From Rubrivivax sp. (GTDB taxonomy: Bacteria; Pseudomonadota; Gammaproteobacteria; Burkholderiales; Burkholderiaceae_C): 64,000 bases of DNA. The notes below the pieces were generated by a model. It had not been told where the DNA came from. It ran no database searches and was given only the letters and a program-made list of their open reading frames with translations. Positions 1 through 7,370 of this stretch are shown piece after piece; within the stretch, counting starts at the first letter, position 1, and the number at the start of each line of letters is the position of its first letter. The position numbers were made by a program, and so were the translations under genes. The stretch spans positions 1-64,000 of the forward strand of contig JADCGP010000027.1 of the NCBI GenBank assembly GCA_020248915.1, given 5' to 3'.

Positions 1-1
1 C

Positions 2-127
2 AGGGCCGCTGCGGAGCAGTTCAAGGACCTGGACCGATGGGGCCACCTGTTGCGCTACATCAGTGACCGGATCGCGCCGGTCATCGGCCCGCCAAAGCCC
101 CCGGCAGCGCTGCCGGCGACGGGGTAA
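2..127 (+). CDS. C-terminal end of an unknown protein (cut by window start)
   Basis: An open frame runs in from the left edge and ends at TAA (125-127), giving 41 residues that finish in a Pro/Ala-rich tail. The visible part contains the stretch LDRWGHLLRYISDRIAPVIG. Its amphipathic LLRYISDRI pattern vaguely recalls the C-termini of phage terminase large subunits, but 41 residues are too few to assign a family. Its position beside an integrase remnant makes a mobile-element origin possible. Function is not assigned. Confidence 0.45.
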   Translation, partial: RAAAEQFKDLDRWGHLLRYISDRIAPVIGPPKPPAALPATG

Positions 128-180
128 CTGCCGGATTTAGGCTGACCCGATGCAGCAGACGGGCCGCGTGCTGCGAGGAA

Positions 181-240
181 GGGGTTGAGGGCAGGGTTCG
201 CGGTCGTCCCATCAGGTTCGAGTCCTCTGCCCAACCAGCT
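181..240 (+). other. Degenerate tRNA-3'-end-like segment, possible attachment-site scar
   Basis: A T-loop-like TTCGAGT sits at 217-223, flanked by GG and CC. It is followed by CTGCCCAACCA, ending in CCA at 235-237. GGGCAG at about 189-194 can pair with CTGCCC at 227-232. Only 11 bases lie between T-loop and CCA, where a real tRNA has 13, and only three T-stem pairs form, so this is not a working tRNA. Its position just before an integrase remnant is what a tRNA-targeted integration leaves behind. That reading is an inference. Confidence 0.3.
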
Positions 241-338
241 CAGGAAACCTCCTGACCGAAGGCTGTTTGGAAGTCCATCCTGACTGCCCCGCCAGAATGC
301 GATCCGCCCAGGTCCGCAGAGAGCCGCGAAGACACCCT

Positions 339-364
339 AAAGCCCCGTCACACGGGGCTTTTTT
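339..364 (+). terminator. Rho-independent terminator
   Basis: A perfect 8-bp stem, AGCCCCGT (341-348) and ACGGGGCT (352-359), closes a 3-base loop and runs into six Ts (359-364). There are As before the stem, so it could also work on the minus strand. It lies between the tRNA-like scar and the integrase remnant. No intact gene ends just before it, which suggests it once ended the RNA gene or mobile-element gene now lost here. Confidence 0.8.
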
Positions 365-480
365 GTTCGCCGAGGCGCGCCGCGCGCCTTTGACAGCCGG
401 CACGAGACGGGGGCACTCTTGGGGCACGCGGGGCATAGGGTTGGGGGCATCCTCCTGGCGGGTCCCGCCGGAGGACCTGC

Positions 481-855
481 CGTACCCCGACTGACCTCGA
501 ATGCCGCAATGCCGAGTGCCTGCCCGGCCGGCCCTATGTCCGCCTGGCGGACGGCGGCGGGCTGTACCTCGAAGTGACGGCGACCGGCTCGAAGCTGTGG
601 CGCTGGAAGTACCGGTTTACCGGGAAGGAGAAGCGCCTCGCCCTGGGACAGTATCCGGCGGTGCCGTCGGCGACCCGGCTCGATCCGGGGGCACCTGGGG
701 GCATCCTGAAGGGTGTGCGTGAGTTGCGCCACGACGCGCGGGCGCTGCTCCTGGCCGGCACCGACCCCGGCGAGACTCGGCGCGAGGCGAAGCGGGCGAT
801 CCTGGCCGCACACGAAACCGCATCCGAGCCGGTGGCCCGCGCAGCACTCGGCGCA
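481..855 (+). pseudogene. P4-type tyrosine integrase, N-terminal arm-binding domain remnant
   Basis: The +1 frame reads LTDLECRNA, then YVRLADGGGLYLEV, then GSKLWRWKYRFTGKEK and LALGQYPAV, followed by DARALLLAGTDPGETRREAK. This is the DUF4102 arm-type DNA-binding domain that begins P4-family integrases. The frame has no ATG or GTG start after the stop at 436-438. The first Met lies inside the domain at 574. After about residue 120 the similarity ends, and no catalytic R-H-R-Y domain follows before the stop at 1044. The segment after QYPAV also looks altered: the usual helix is replaced by a Gly/Pro-rich stretch. This is a dead fragment of an integrated element. Confidence 0.75.
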
Positions 856-948
856 GCAGGCCTGCAGCCCGCGCGGCAGGGTGGGGTGGCCTGCCCGCAG
901 CCCGCGCGCGCGGCAGGATGCCGCAACTCCTGCGCCGGCAACGCAATC

Positions 949-1296
949 TCACGTGGCCGCGGCGGCGCCTCGAAGCACCGGGCCCATGCCCGTGCGTTGC
1001 GCTCCGGCGTCCACACGCGGCCGGAGGGCGTGGCGAGGAAGTGATCCGGGTTCAGGTGCATGGGCCGGCGGGCCGGCGGTTGCACCACCGCGCGCCGGCG
1101 TCCCGCACGAGGCGGCGTCGGCCGCGCCGAGGGCCGCCTGGTCGCGCGGCTTGTGGTTGCGCCCGGCGCGGACCAGGGCCCAGCCCTCCAGGCACACCCC
1201 GGCCAGCAGCATCGGACCCGACGAGTAGTGGGCGCCCGCGAGGTAGGCGGCCACGGCAGCGGCCAGGATCAGTGCGGTCTTGACGTTGTACGACAT
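949..1296 (-). CDS. Small putative membrane protein
   Basis: The 115-residue frame opens with a hydrophobic stretch (residues 5-22, LILAAAVAAYLAGAHYSS), then a second short hydrophobic segment (about 27-42), then a basic loop. The last 60 residues are low-complexity Pro/Ala/Gly/Arg and may be a read-through of degraded sequence. The N-terminal half looks like a two-helix inner-membrane protein. The C-terminal part overlaps other open frames and is doubtful. It is the last gene of the minus-strand accessory block. No family is recognised. Confidence 0.4.
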   Translation of the reverse strand: MSYNVKTALILAAAVAAYLAGAHYSSGPMLLAGVCLEGWALVRAGRNHKPRDQAALGAADAASCGTPARGGATAGPPAHAPEPGSLPRHALRPRVDAGAQRTGMGPVLRGAAAAT

Positions 1297-1380
1297 GTCG
1301 CGATCGGCCGCCTCACCGCGACGCCTGACGCCACGCGCTTCGGCCGGCCAGGCGGGGAGGCGACGCAGCCGGCCGAGTCA

Positions 1381-1896
1381 TCACGGCGACGCGGCCTCGT
1401 CGATCCGGAACCGCTGCACGACACCTCGCCACCAGCCCTCCGTGACCTCGACCTCCTCGTACCTGCCGCCCGTCACCCTGCCGATGACGTCGCGCCAGAA
1501 GGCCTGCGCTGCGACGTTGGCGGGCATCTGCCCCACTTCCCAGAGGCCCGGGTGGCTACGCAGGACGTGCTCGGCCAGCGCGAAACCCAGGCCGCAACGG
1601 CGATGCCGCTTGAGCACGAAGAACTGCTCCATCCAGCAACCTTCCGTGCGGGTGACCGCGGCCGGGGCGACGAGCGCGAAGCCCACGTACTGCGACCCGA
1701 GCAGGGCCACGTGGGCGCAGAACCTGCCGCCCTCCCGGTGCGCCTGCAGGTCGTATCCGTAGCGGGCCTCCGCGTCGGCGTCCTGTGGCCAGATGTCCGA
1801 CAGCTCGTACTGGTACAGCTCGAGCAGTTGCTGCACGGCCGCGAAGTCCCGCGCCTCGGCCCTGCGCGTCACCGGGGGGGTCACCGGGGGGGTCAT
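1381..1896 (-). CDS. GNAT-family N-acetyltransferase
   Basis: 171 residues. An N-terminal alpha-helical AVQQLLELYQYELSD is followed by a beta core (VGFALVAPA) and the acetyl-CoA loop region EQFFVLKRHRRCGLGFALAEH, a variant of the R/Q-x-x-G-x-G/A motif. A late FWRDVIGRVTGGRYEEV matches the usual C-terminal strand-helix. Family members move an acetyl group from acetyl-CoA to an amine; the substrate cannot be told. The start lies in a duplicated 12-base unit (1870-1894) that adds a second TPPV to the N-terminus. First member of the GNAT/VOC block from the left; 76 bases separate it from the next GNAT gene. Confidence 0.82.
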   Translation of the reverse strand: MTPPVTPPVTRRAEARDFAAVQQLLELYQYELSDIWPQDADAEARYGYDLQAHREGGRFCAHVALLGSQYVGFALVAPAAVTRTEGCWMEQFFVLKRHRRCGLGFALAEHVLRSHPGLWEVGQMPANVAAQAFWRDVIGRVTGGRYEEVEVTEGWWRGVVQRFRIDEAASP

Positions 1897-1972
1897 CGGG
1901 TCGACGCCCCCGTGGCGGATTCAGGGCCGACGGTCGTGCGGGCCGGAGGCACGCGCCAAGCGGCTGTCTGCA

Positions 1973-2494
1973 TCAGCCGCCGCCGCGATCGGCGAGGATG
2001 AAGTTCTCGTTGGTGACCCCATCCAGCGTAACCCACACGGACCCGATGCGCTCCATCCCGAGCCGGCCGTAGAAGCCCAGCGCGTCGGCGTTCCTCGAGT
2101 TGGCGCGCAGCCAGAGCCTGCCCACGCCCCACGCGGCAGCGGCGTGGTCCCGGCAGCGTGCCAGCAGTGCGCTTCCGACGCGTCGGCCGTGAAGTCGGCG
2201 CAGCACGTAGAGCGTCGAGAGCTCGCAGTCCAGCTCGGGCGCGCTCGGGCACGGCGAGCCGTGCCGGACCGCCGCATAGCCCACGGCCGAGCCATCCAGG
2301 TCGGCCACGAAGACGCGCGCACTCGGTTCGGACAGCAGGGCCTCCACGGAAGGCAGGCTGAACTTCTGTGTCACGTAGGCTGCGGTCGCGGCCGTCAGGC
2401 CGGCCGTTGCGTAGGTGTCGACCCAGACGGCCACGCCCAGCAGCGCAATCAGAGGGGCGTCGGCCACGCCCGCGTCCCTGACGTGGATCGGCAT
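1973..2494 (-). CDS. GNAT-family N-acetyltransferase
   Basis: 173 residues starting at MPIHVRDAGVADA. An upstream Met at 2557 only adds a non-homologous tail, so the internal ATG at 2492-2494 is chosen. Features are AVWVDTYATAGL in the first helix pair, LSTLYVLRRLHGRRVGSALL carrying the acetyl-CoA loop (R-x-x-G-x-G/A type), and ALGFYGRLGMERIGS near the end. Its VWVDTYATAGL segment closely resembles the gene at 6097-6633 (VFLDTYATEGV), so the two are probably paralogues. Substrate unknown. Confidence 0.85.
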   Translation of the reverse strand: MPIHVRDAGVADAPLIALLGVAVWVDTYATAGLTAATAAYVTQKFSLPSVEALLSEPSARVFVADLDGSAVGYAAVRHGSPCPSAPELDCELSTLYVLRRLHGRRVGSALLARCRDHAAAAWGVGRLWLRANSRNADALGFYGRLGMERIGSVWVTLDGVTNENFILADRGGG

Positions 2495-2617
2495 GGAGGC
2501 ATTCTGCCTCGGCGCGCGCCGAGTTGCATGCGGTCCGGACAGGCCCGCACCCCACACAGCGGCGGAACGGTGCAGCGCCTGGGCGTCCCGGTTGCGCGCA
2601 AAGACGCGAAGCGAGGG

Positions 2618-3019
2618 CTATGCGCCGCGGGCAAGCTCCCGCAGCTGGACGACGTTGCCTTCAGGGTCGTGGCCGTCCAGGTGGCGCATGCCGCGCCACG
2701 ACCACGCCGCGTCCGGCGGCGGGAACGAGCCCCCGACCGCGGCCGCCGTCTGCGCGGCTTCCGCGAGGCTCGCCACGAGGAAGCTGAACTTTTGAGGCGT
2801 GTCTTCGCGCACCACCGGGGGCGACGACAGCTCGATGCGCGCGGCGATGTCCGCGCGAATGCCCACCACCGCCAGCTCCACCCCGCGCGCGGCCAGCAGC
2901 GTGAAGCCGGGGCCGCTCTCCACCTCCTGCAGGCCGAGAAGCGCGGCGTAGAAGCGGGCGAGCCCCTCCCGTTCCTTGGCGTAGACCACGAGGGAAACAG
3001 CGGGCGCCGGACCGCTCAT
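2618..3019 (-). CDS. VOC-superfamily (glyoxalase/bleomycin-resistance fold) protein
   Basis: 133 residues, one VOC unit of paired beta-alpha-beta-beta-beta modules. LVVYAKEREGLARFYAALLG is the classic first module, and GHDPEGNVVQLREL is the usual end with its metal-site Glu. Family members include glyoxalases, extradiol dioxygenases and drug-binding resistance proteins; no substrate is evident. The start codon overlaps the stop of the upstream membrane-protein gene (ATGA at 3016-3019), so the two are translationally coupled. A longer frame running up to 3895 is only an artefact of high GC. Confidence 0.82.
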   Translation of the reverse strand: MSGPAPAVSLVVYAKEREGLARFYAALLGLQEVESGPGFTLLAARGVELAVVGIRADIAARIELSSPPVVREDTPQKFSFLVASLAEAAQTAAAVGGSFPPPDAAWSWRGMRHLDGHDPEGNVVQLRELARGA

Positions 3020-3492
3020 GGGGCTGGGGCTCCAGTTCGTGTTGCCGCGGCCTTGCGGGCCCGGCTCCGGAAGTGGGCCCCGGCGCCGTATGCGAGCAGC
3101 GCGAGCAGTGCAGCAGAGGCGGTCGCCCGGGCGCCATCTGCCGTGGGGTTCGCCAGGGTGAGCGCGAGGCACACCGCAGCCAGCGTCGCGAACGTAACCG
3201 CCAGGCAGAACCAGACCCAGGGCGCTGCGATGGATCCGTGCCCGTTCAGTCGACGGAACGCCATCCGCAGCCCCGCGGTCACCAGAAACGTGCCGAGCAG
3301 CGCCAAGGTGGCCAGGAAGCCCCAGGCACCGGGAGATCGCTCCAGGTCGCCCTGGGCCAGGGCCACGGCGGAGACGACGAAGGCCAGCAGCAGGGCGGCT
3401 CCCACGGCGGCGGCGGCCACGCCGACCACGCGCCCGAGCCATCCGTCCGCCTTCTGCAGCAGGAACTCCTCGGTGCGGGTCGTCTCGGGCAT
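3016..3492 (-). CDS. Putative four-helix membrane protein
   Basis: 158 residues with four hydrophobic segments at about 20-45, 58-78, 92-112 and 122-140, separated by short charged loops, and a basic Ala-rich tail. The first 18 residues (MPETTRTEEFLLQKADGW) are soluble. No family is recognised with certainty. Its stop overlaps the start of the VOC gene by four bases, so both are made from one message. The role is unknown; the VOC partner could act on something handled at the membrane. Confidence 0.7.
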   Translation of the reverse strand: MPETTRTEEFLLQKADGWLGRVVGVAAAAVGAALLLAFVVSAVALAQGDLERSPGAWGFLATLALLGTFLVTAGLRMAFRRLNGHGSIAAPWVWFCLAVTFATLAAVCLALTLANPTADGARATASAALLALLAYGAGAHFRSRARKAAATRTGAPAP

Positions 3493-3558
3493 GGCAATCG
3501 GCAGGTCTCGGGGGGGGGCCAGGGTCGCCCGTGCCGCGAGCCGGTTGCCGGGCGGGCC

Positions 3559-4059
3559 TCAACGCCGCCCGAAGACGCGCCGGATGACCAGCCACGCCTT
3601 GCGCCAGAACGCCGCCTCCATGGCCATCAGCCGGGCCGCCCAGGGCGGCAGATCCTCGGGTGCCGAGGCCGCAGCCTGCGCGGCCGAATTGCCAGCGAAG
3701 ACGCTCCGGTAGATGGCGATCACCACCGCCGCCTCGAGCGCGATCAGCGCGGCGAGGCCGACGTAGCGCAACGGCGCGACGTAGTGCATCAGGTGCTGCT
3801 CGTCGGCGGGCACCAGCTTCACGGCCGCCCAGATGCCGACGCAGGCAAGCGCCGCGGCCCGCACCGCGGCTCGGCGGCCGCGGTTGCGGTAGCACAGCCA
3901 GTACAGGCTGGGCACGAGCACCGCGAGGTCGAACAGCAGCCCGGCCTCGAGCACACGATCGAACCGGCCTTGCGCGGCGTGCGCGACCCAGAGGTCCACC
4001 GCGACGACGAGCGGGGCGACGAGGAAGAACCAGTGTGAACGAAGCGACGGGTTGACCAT
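3559..4059 (-). CDS. Putative membrane protein
   Basis: 166 residues. Hydrophobic segments at about 10-28, 38-55, 66-82 and 97-115 are followed by a cytoplasmic-looking tail that is rich in Ala and ends KAWLVIRRVFGRR. The pattern resembles small integral proteins of unknown function. An ATG (4057-4059) opens the frame. It is separated by 66 bases from the next gene downstream in the same direction. Two copies of CTACCCGGCTCGG at about 4098 and 4130 lie just upstream. No function is assigned. Confidence 0.68.
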   Translation of the reverse strand: MVNPSLRSHWFFLVAPLVVAVDLWVAHAAQGRFDRVLEAGLLFDLAVLVPSLYWLCYRNRGRRAAVRAAALACVGIWAAVKLVPADEQHLMHYVAPLRYVGLAALIALEAAVVIAIYRSVFAGNSAAQAAASAPEDLPPWAARLMAMEAAFWRKAWLVIRRVFGRR

Positions 4060-4168
4060 GGTGCAGCAGCCTGGGTTGGCACGAGCCGGACCGGCCGGTC
4101 TACCCGGCTCGGATGGGCCGGGCGGGCGGGGCTACCCGGCTCGGCGGTGGGAATTCGGGCCGCATGGA

Positions 4169-4795
4169 CTACTTGCACTTGTCGCGTGCGACCTGGTAGG
4201 CGATGACGAAGATGCTGAGCAGATGGCCCCCGGGAGTCAAACAGTCGGGTTTCGCCGTCTCCTGGATGTCGCGCCCGAGTTGCTGCTCCTTGGACAGGGG
4301 CTGGTCGCCGATGTAGGCCCCGCTGTTCTCGGCCATCACGCGCGTCTGGCTCTTGCTCGCGCGATGAGCTTGCCGGATGACCTGGCTCCCCAGGTCGAGC
4401 GGTGCGCTGGCGGGCCGGGCCGGTGCGGGAGCCGCAGGCAGCACGGCAGGGGGCCTCTCGTCCGCGGCAGGCGTCGCGATGGCAGCCGCAGTGTCTGCGG
4501 GGGCAGCAGCCCCGGCGGCGGTCGATGGAGGCGCCGGCTCCACCGCGGAGCGTTGCCGTGCCCCGGCGGGCACAGGCGCGGCGCTGCGGTTGTCCGGGGC
4601 CGCCGATGGCGGGCGCGGCGAGGGAACCGGCGTCGCAGCCAGCGACAGCCATGCGACGACGGCCTGCGGCGCGGGCACCTGCTCGGTGCGCTGCCAAGCG
4701 AAGGGAAGCAGGGGCAGCACCGACAGCGCCATGGCCGCGGCTGCTGCCGCCAAACGGGGCGCGCGTCGCGCGTCGCGCAGGTGCAACGTGTTCAC
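4169..4795 (-). CDS. Hypothetical exported or membrane-anchored Ala/Pro-rich protein
   Basis: 208 residues. A basic N-terminus (RDARRAPR) is followed by one hydrophobic helix (about 16-34), which acts as a signal anchor. A long Ala/Pro linker (about 50-135) leads to a conserved-looking C-terminal part of about 70 residues, with LGSQVIRQAHRASKSQTR and an end with two Cys (KPDCLTPGGHLLSIFV... ending in DKCK). The two Cys could form a disulphide in the periplasm. Similar short C-terminal domains occur in other Burkholderiales hypothetical proteins, from memory. Function unknown. Confidence 0.7.
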   Translation of the reverse strand: MNTLHLRDARRAPRLAAAAAAMALSVLPLLPFAWQRTEQVPAPQAVVAWLSLAATPVPSPRPPSAAPDNRSAAPVPAGARQRSAVEPAPPSTAAGAAAPADTAAAIATPAADERPPAVLPAAPAPARPASAPLDLGSQVIRQAHRASKSQTRVMAENSGAYIGDQPLSKEQQLGRDIQETAKPDCLTPGGHLLSIFVIAYQVARDKCK

Positions 4796-4852
4796 CGCGG
4801 ACGAGCACCCGGGTTCGTGGGCCTGGCTGGGCGCGTCATCCCGACCGGGAGG

Positions 4853-5254
4853 TCATGCCGCACCCGGCGCCTGCACGAGCTGCAGCTCGTTGCCGGCCGG
4901 GTCGCGGAACGTGGCCAGGATGCCGCCCCACGGCTGGGCCTCCGGCGGCCCGGGGAACGGCACGCCCAGCGCCACGAGCCGCGCGTGCTCTGCCGCGACA
5001 TCCGCGACCGCGAAGGACAGGCCCGTGAACCGCCCCACCAGGACCTGCTCGTCCTCGGGCGCGTTGCGCGCCACCGGCTCGACGACGAGCTGGCAGCCGC
5101 CGGCGGCGAACACGCAGTACCCGGCGGCGACACCGCCGTGGACGAGCCGCAGCCCCAGCACGTGCTGGTAGAAGGTCAGGGCGCCCGCAAGGTCACGGAC
5201 GAACAGGCGGACGGCGCTCAGTTCCATCGGATCGGCGGGCATGTCGTCGACCAT
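4853..5254 (-). CDS. VOC-superfamily protein
   Basis: 133 residues from the first Met. MELSAVRLFVRDL at residue 10 may be the real start (5227), as it begins exactly at the first VOC strand. Module one is VRLFVRDLAGALTFYQHVLG. Module two ends FRDPAGNELQLVQ, with the conserved Glu of the metal or ligand site. The substrate is not evident. Second of three VOC genes in this minus-strand block; the three are only distantly alike. Confidence 0.82.
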   Translation of the reverse strand: MVDDMPADPMELSAVRLFVRDLAGALTFYQHVLGLRLVHGGVAAGYCVFAAGGCQLVVEPVARNAPEDEQVLVGRFTGLSFAVADVAAEHARLVALGVPFPGPPEAQPWGGILATFRDPAGNELQLVQAPGAA

Positions 5255-5372
5255 GTGGGCGAGCCTGTCTGCGAGAGGCGGCGGCAGCGACTCGGCATCG
5301 GTGCTCCGCCGCGCACCGACTGTCGCAGCGCGGGGTCCGGGCCCCGGTCTGGCCTCATCTCCGGCGCGCCGC

Positions 5373-5831
5373 TCATGGCGCAGGCCGATGGCGGTGGTAC
5401 ATGAAGAACTCCCCGTCCCGCAACCAACCCTTCGCCTCGTACAGCCGCTGGGCCGGCCCGTTGACCCGGGTGACGTTCAGGCTCACGCGGCACGCACCGC
5501 ATGACCACGCATACCCTTCCACCGCCTGCAGCAGGGCCGAGGCCACGCCGGCAAGCCGGCCTTCCTCGGCGACGAAGAGGTCGTTGAGGATGAACACCCG
5601 GGACAGCGCGGTGGAGGAGAAGCTGGGATACAGCTGCGCGAAGCCTGCGGGCCGGCCGGCGCGGGAGGCGAGGAACACGACCGACTCGCCGTGGTTGAAC
5701 CTGTCGAGCAGGAACGCCCTGCAGGCGGCGGGGTCGGCGGCCTGGCCCTGGAACTGACGGTAGCGGTCGAACAGCGGCGCGAGCGCGTCGACGTCGGCAA
5801 GAACGGCTTGGCGAACGAGTATCGGGTTCAT
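5373..5831 (-). CDS. GNAT-family N-acetyltransferase
   Basis: 152 residues from MNPILVRQAVLADVDAL. The longer frame to 5969 adds 46 residues without GNAT character, so the internal ATG at 5829-5831 is preferred. Typical elements are LAPLFDRYRQFQGQ, GFAQLYPSFSS, then ILNDLFVAEEGRLAGVASALL (acetyl-CoA loop, partly degenerate) and AQRLYEAKGWLRD near the end. This resembles the small GNATs with an N-terminal YRxFY/Q-type helix. Substrate unknown. The 265-base stretch between this and the next gene holds nothing recognised. Confidence 0.83.
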   Translation of the reverse strand: MNPILVRQAVLADVDALAPLFDRYRQFQGQAADPAACRAFLLDRFNHGESVVFLASRAGRPAGFAQLYPSFSSTALSRVFILNDLFVAEEGRLAGVASALLQAVEGYAWSCGACRVSLNVTRVNGPAQRLYEAKGWLRDGEFFMYHRHRPAP

Positions 5832-6096
5832 ACGCAGACCGGGCAGTGTGGCATGGCGTGGTGCATCGCGGAGCTCGGGCGAGGTGTCCAATAACCGGGA
5901 GGCATGACTTCGAAGCGGCTCGACGCATTCTCCACAGTTGCACTGCAACGCCGCGGACACCATGGCCATGGCGTGCTTGATTGTTGGGGCCCGCCGAACC
6001 CGTGATGCGCAGGCGGCCCACCTCGGCGCCGGCTTGCTCGTTGCGGCTGTGCTGCCCAGTCCGGCCGACGCGGCAGGTCACCAACGGCGAACGGGG

Positions 6097-6633
6097 TCAG
6101 GCCGCACCGACTCTGCGTGGCAGCCGTCGGGCCAGCACGTGATTGGTGTAGCGCCGGCCCTGGAACTCGTAGCGGGCGGCGCCGATCGTCTCGTAGCCCT
6201 GCTTCGCATAGAACGCGAGGGCGCCCGAGTTGTGCTCCCAGGCCGTGAGCCAGACGGCGGGCAGGCCGGCCTCCTCGGCCAAGCCTTCGGACCGCTGCAA
6301 CAGCGCGCGACCGATGCCTCTCGCCTGCGCCTTCGGCTGCACGTAGAGCCTCGCCAGCTCGGCGCCGAAGACGGTCGAGCCCGGTGCGACCGAGGCCTGC
6401 AGGATCACCTCCGCGAACCCGACGAGGCCCGGGCCTCGCTCACCGAGGACGAAGCGTCTTCGGGCTTCGATAAGCCGGGAACGGAAGGCGTCCGTTCCGT
6501 AGTGCCCCAATGCCTCGGTGGCCAGGTCCGGGCGCACCCCTTCCGTGGCGTAGGTGTCGAGGAAAACCTGGATCGCGAGGGCGGCGATGCGCTCGGCGTC
6601 GGTCGCTGCGGCAAGGCGAAGGGCGACATTCAT
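6097..6633 (-). CDS. GNAT-family N-acetyltransferase
   Basis: 178 residues from MNVALRLAAATDAERIAAL; the upstream Met at 6699 adds a tail without GNAT features. The fold is clear: QVFLDTYATEGV, GFAEVILQAS, ELARLYVQPKAQARGIGRAL with a textbook Q-A-R-G-I-G acetyl-CoA loop, then ALAFYAKQGYETIGA. It resembles the gene at 1973-2494 most closely in this block. The family acetylates small amines, antibiotics or protein N-termini; which applies here cannot be read from the sequence. Confidence 0.88.
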   Translation of the reverse strand: MNVALRLAAATDAERIAALAIQVFLDTYATEGVRPDLATEALGHYGTDAFRSRLIEARRRFVLGERGPGLVGFAEVILQASVAPGSTVFGAELARLYVQPKAQARGIGRALLQRSEGLAEEAGLPAVWLTAWEHNSGALAFYAKQGYETIGAARYEFQGRRYTNHVLARRLPRRVGAA

Positions 6634-6729
6634 GGGCGGTGCATGCGGGATCTGGCGCAAGGACGAGCTGGCGGCGCAGGCCATGCGCCCGGCGTGCACA
6701 GGGGAAGGTGGGCCCGCTCGCGCGCGGAG

Positions 6730-7158
6730 TCAGGCTGCACGGCGCGTGCCCAGGTACTGGCAGAACCGCATCAGGTAACCGTCGGGGTCCTGCGCCAGGA
6801 ACTCCCGCTGGCCCTCCAGTTGGTACGGCGAGACGGCGTACCAGCTGTCCTCGATGCCTCGGAAAGGCTGCACGCCGAGGGCTTGCAGCGCGAGATGCAC
6901 GGCAGCCACATCGGGCACCTCGATCTGGAAGTTCACGCCCCTCCCGAGCGGCCTGTCGAGGGGCCCGACGTCCCAGCCTTCCCCGTGCTGCTCCTCCAGC
7001 ATCAGCTGCGCCTGCCCGAGCTCCAGGTAGGCGAAAGCCGGCCTGTCCCGCCGGAATCGAACGCCGAAGCCCACCGCCGCATAGAAGCGCAACGACGCCT
7101 CCAGGCTGCGGACGGTGAGTTCAGGAACCAGCGGGTTCCAGTACGCTTCTTCAGGCAT
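6730..7158 (-). CDS. VOC-superfamily protein, bleomycin-resistance-protein-like
   Basis: 142 residues. VPELTVRSLEASLRFYAAVG opens the first VOC module, with FRRDRPAFAYLELGQAQLML following. GVNFQIEVPDVAAVHLAL opens the second, and REFLAQDPDGYLMRFCQ closes it. The pattern matches the bleomycin-binding (Shble/BRP) subgroup, whose members sequester drugs as dimers rather than catalyse. Drug binding here is an inference from family only. It lies 96 bases downstream-of-frame from the neighbouring GNAT gene, in the same direction. Confidence 0.83.
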   Translation of the reverse strand: MPEEAYWNPLVPELTVRSLEASLRFYAAVGFGVRFRRDRPAFAYLELGQAQLMLEEQHGEGWDVGPLDRPLGRGVNFQIEVPDVAAVHLALQALGVQPFRGIEDSWYAVSPYQLEGQREFLAQDPDGYLMRFCQYLGTRRAA

Positions 7159-7370
7159 GGGGGCGGTGAAGCTCTGCGATGAGCCGGCTCGGCGCGCGGG
7201 CCGTCGTCTGCAAGCCTACCCGACCGGGGTGTTCGAGCCCACTGGCCTCGCCCGGGCAGGTCGGCGATCCCGTCCCTGCTGTCGGATCCGCCGCCGATTT
7301 GGAGCACCCGCAGCGTTCCCGCGATCTACCCGGCCCGCCGCTCGGACGAGCCGGATTCATTCGCAGCGTC

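Noticed and set aside
181..240. Working tRNA gene
   Set aside because: Only a T-loop-like segment and CCA are seen. Spacing is two bases short, the T-stem is broken, and no D-arm or anticodon arm can be formed.
534..1088. 184-residue minus-strand ORF
   Set aside because: Most of it lies opposite the integrase remnant. Only about 40 N-terminal residues (HLNPDHFLATPSGRVW) look protein-like, too little to call a gene.
1793..3712. 639-residue plus-strand ORF
   Set aside because: Arg/Ala/Gly-rich shadow of the well-supported minus-strand GNAT, VOC and membrane genes.
2618..3895. 425-residue fused protein
   Set aside because: The frame runs through the opposite register of the membrane-protein gene at 3016-3492. 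Only its last 133 residues (VOC domain) are protein-like.
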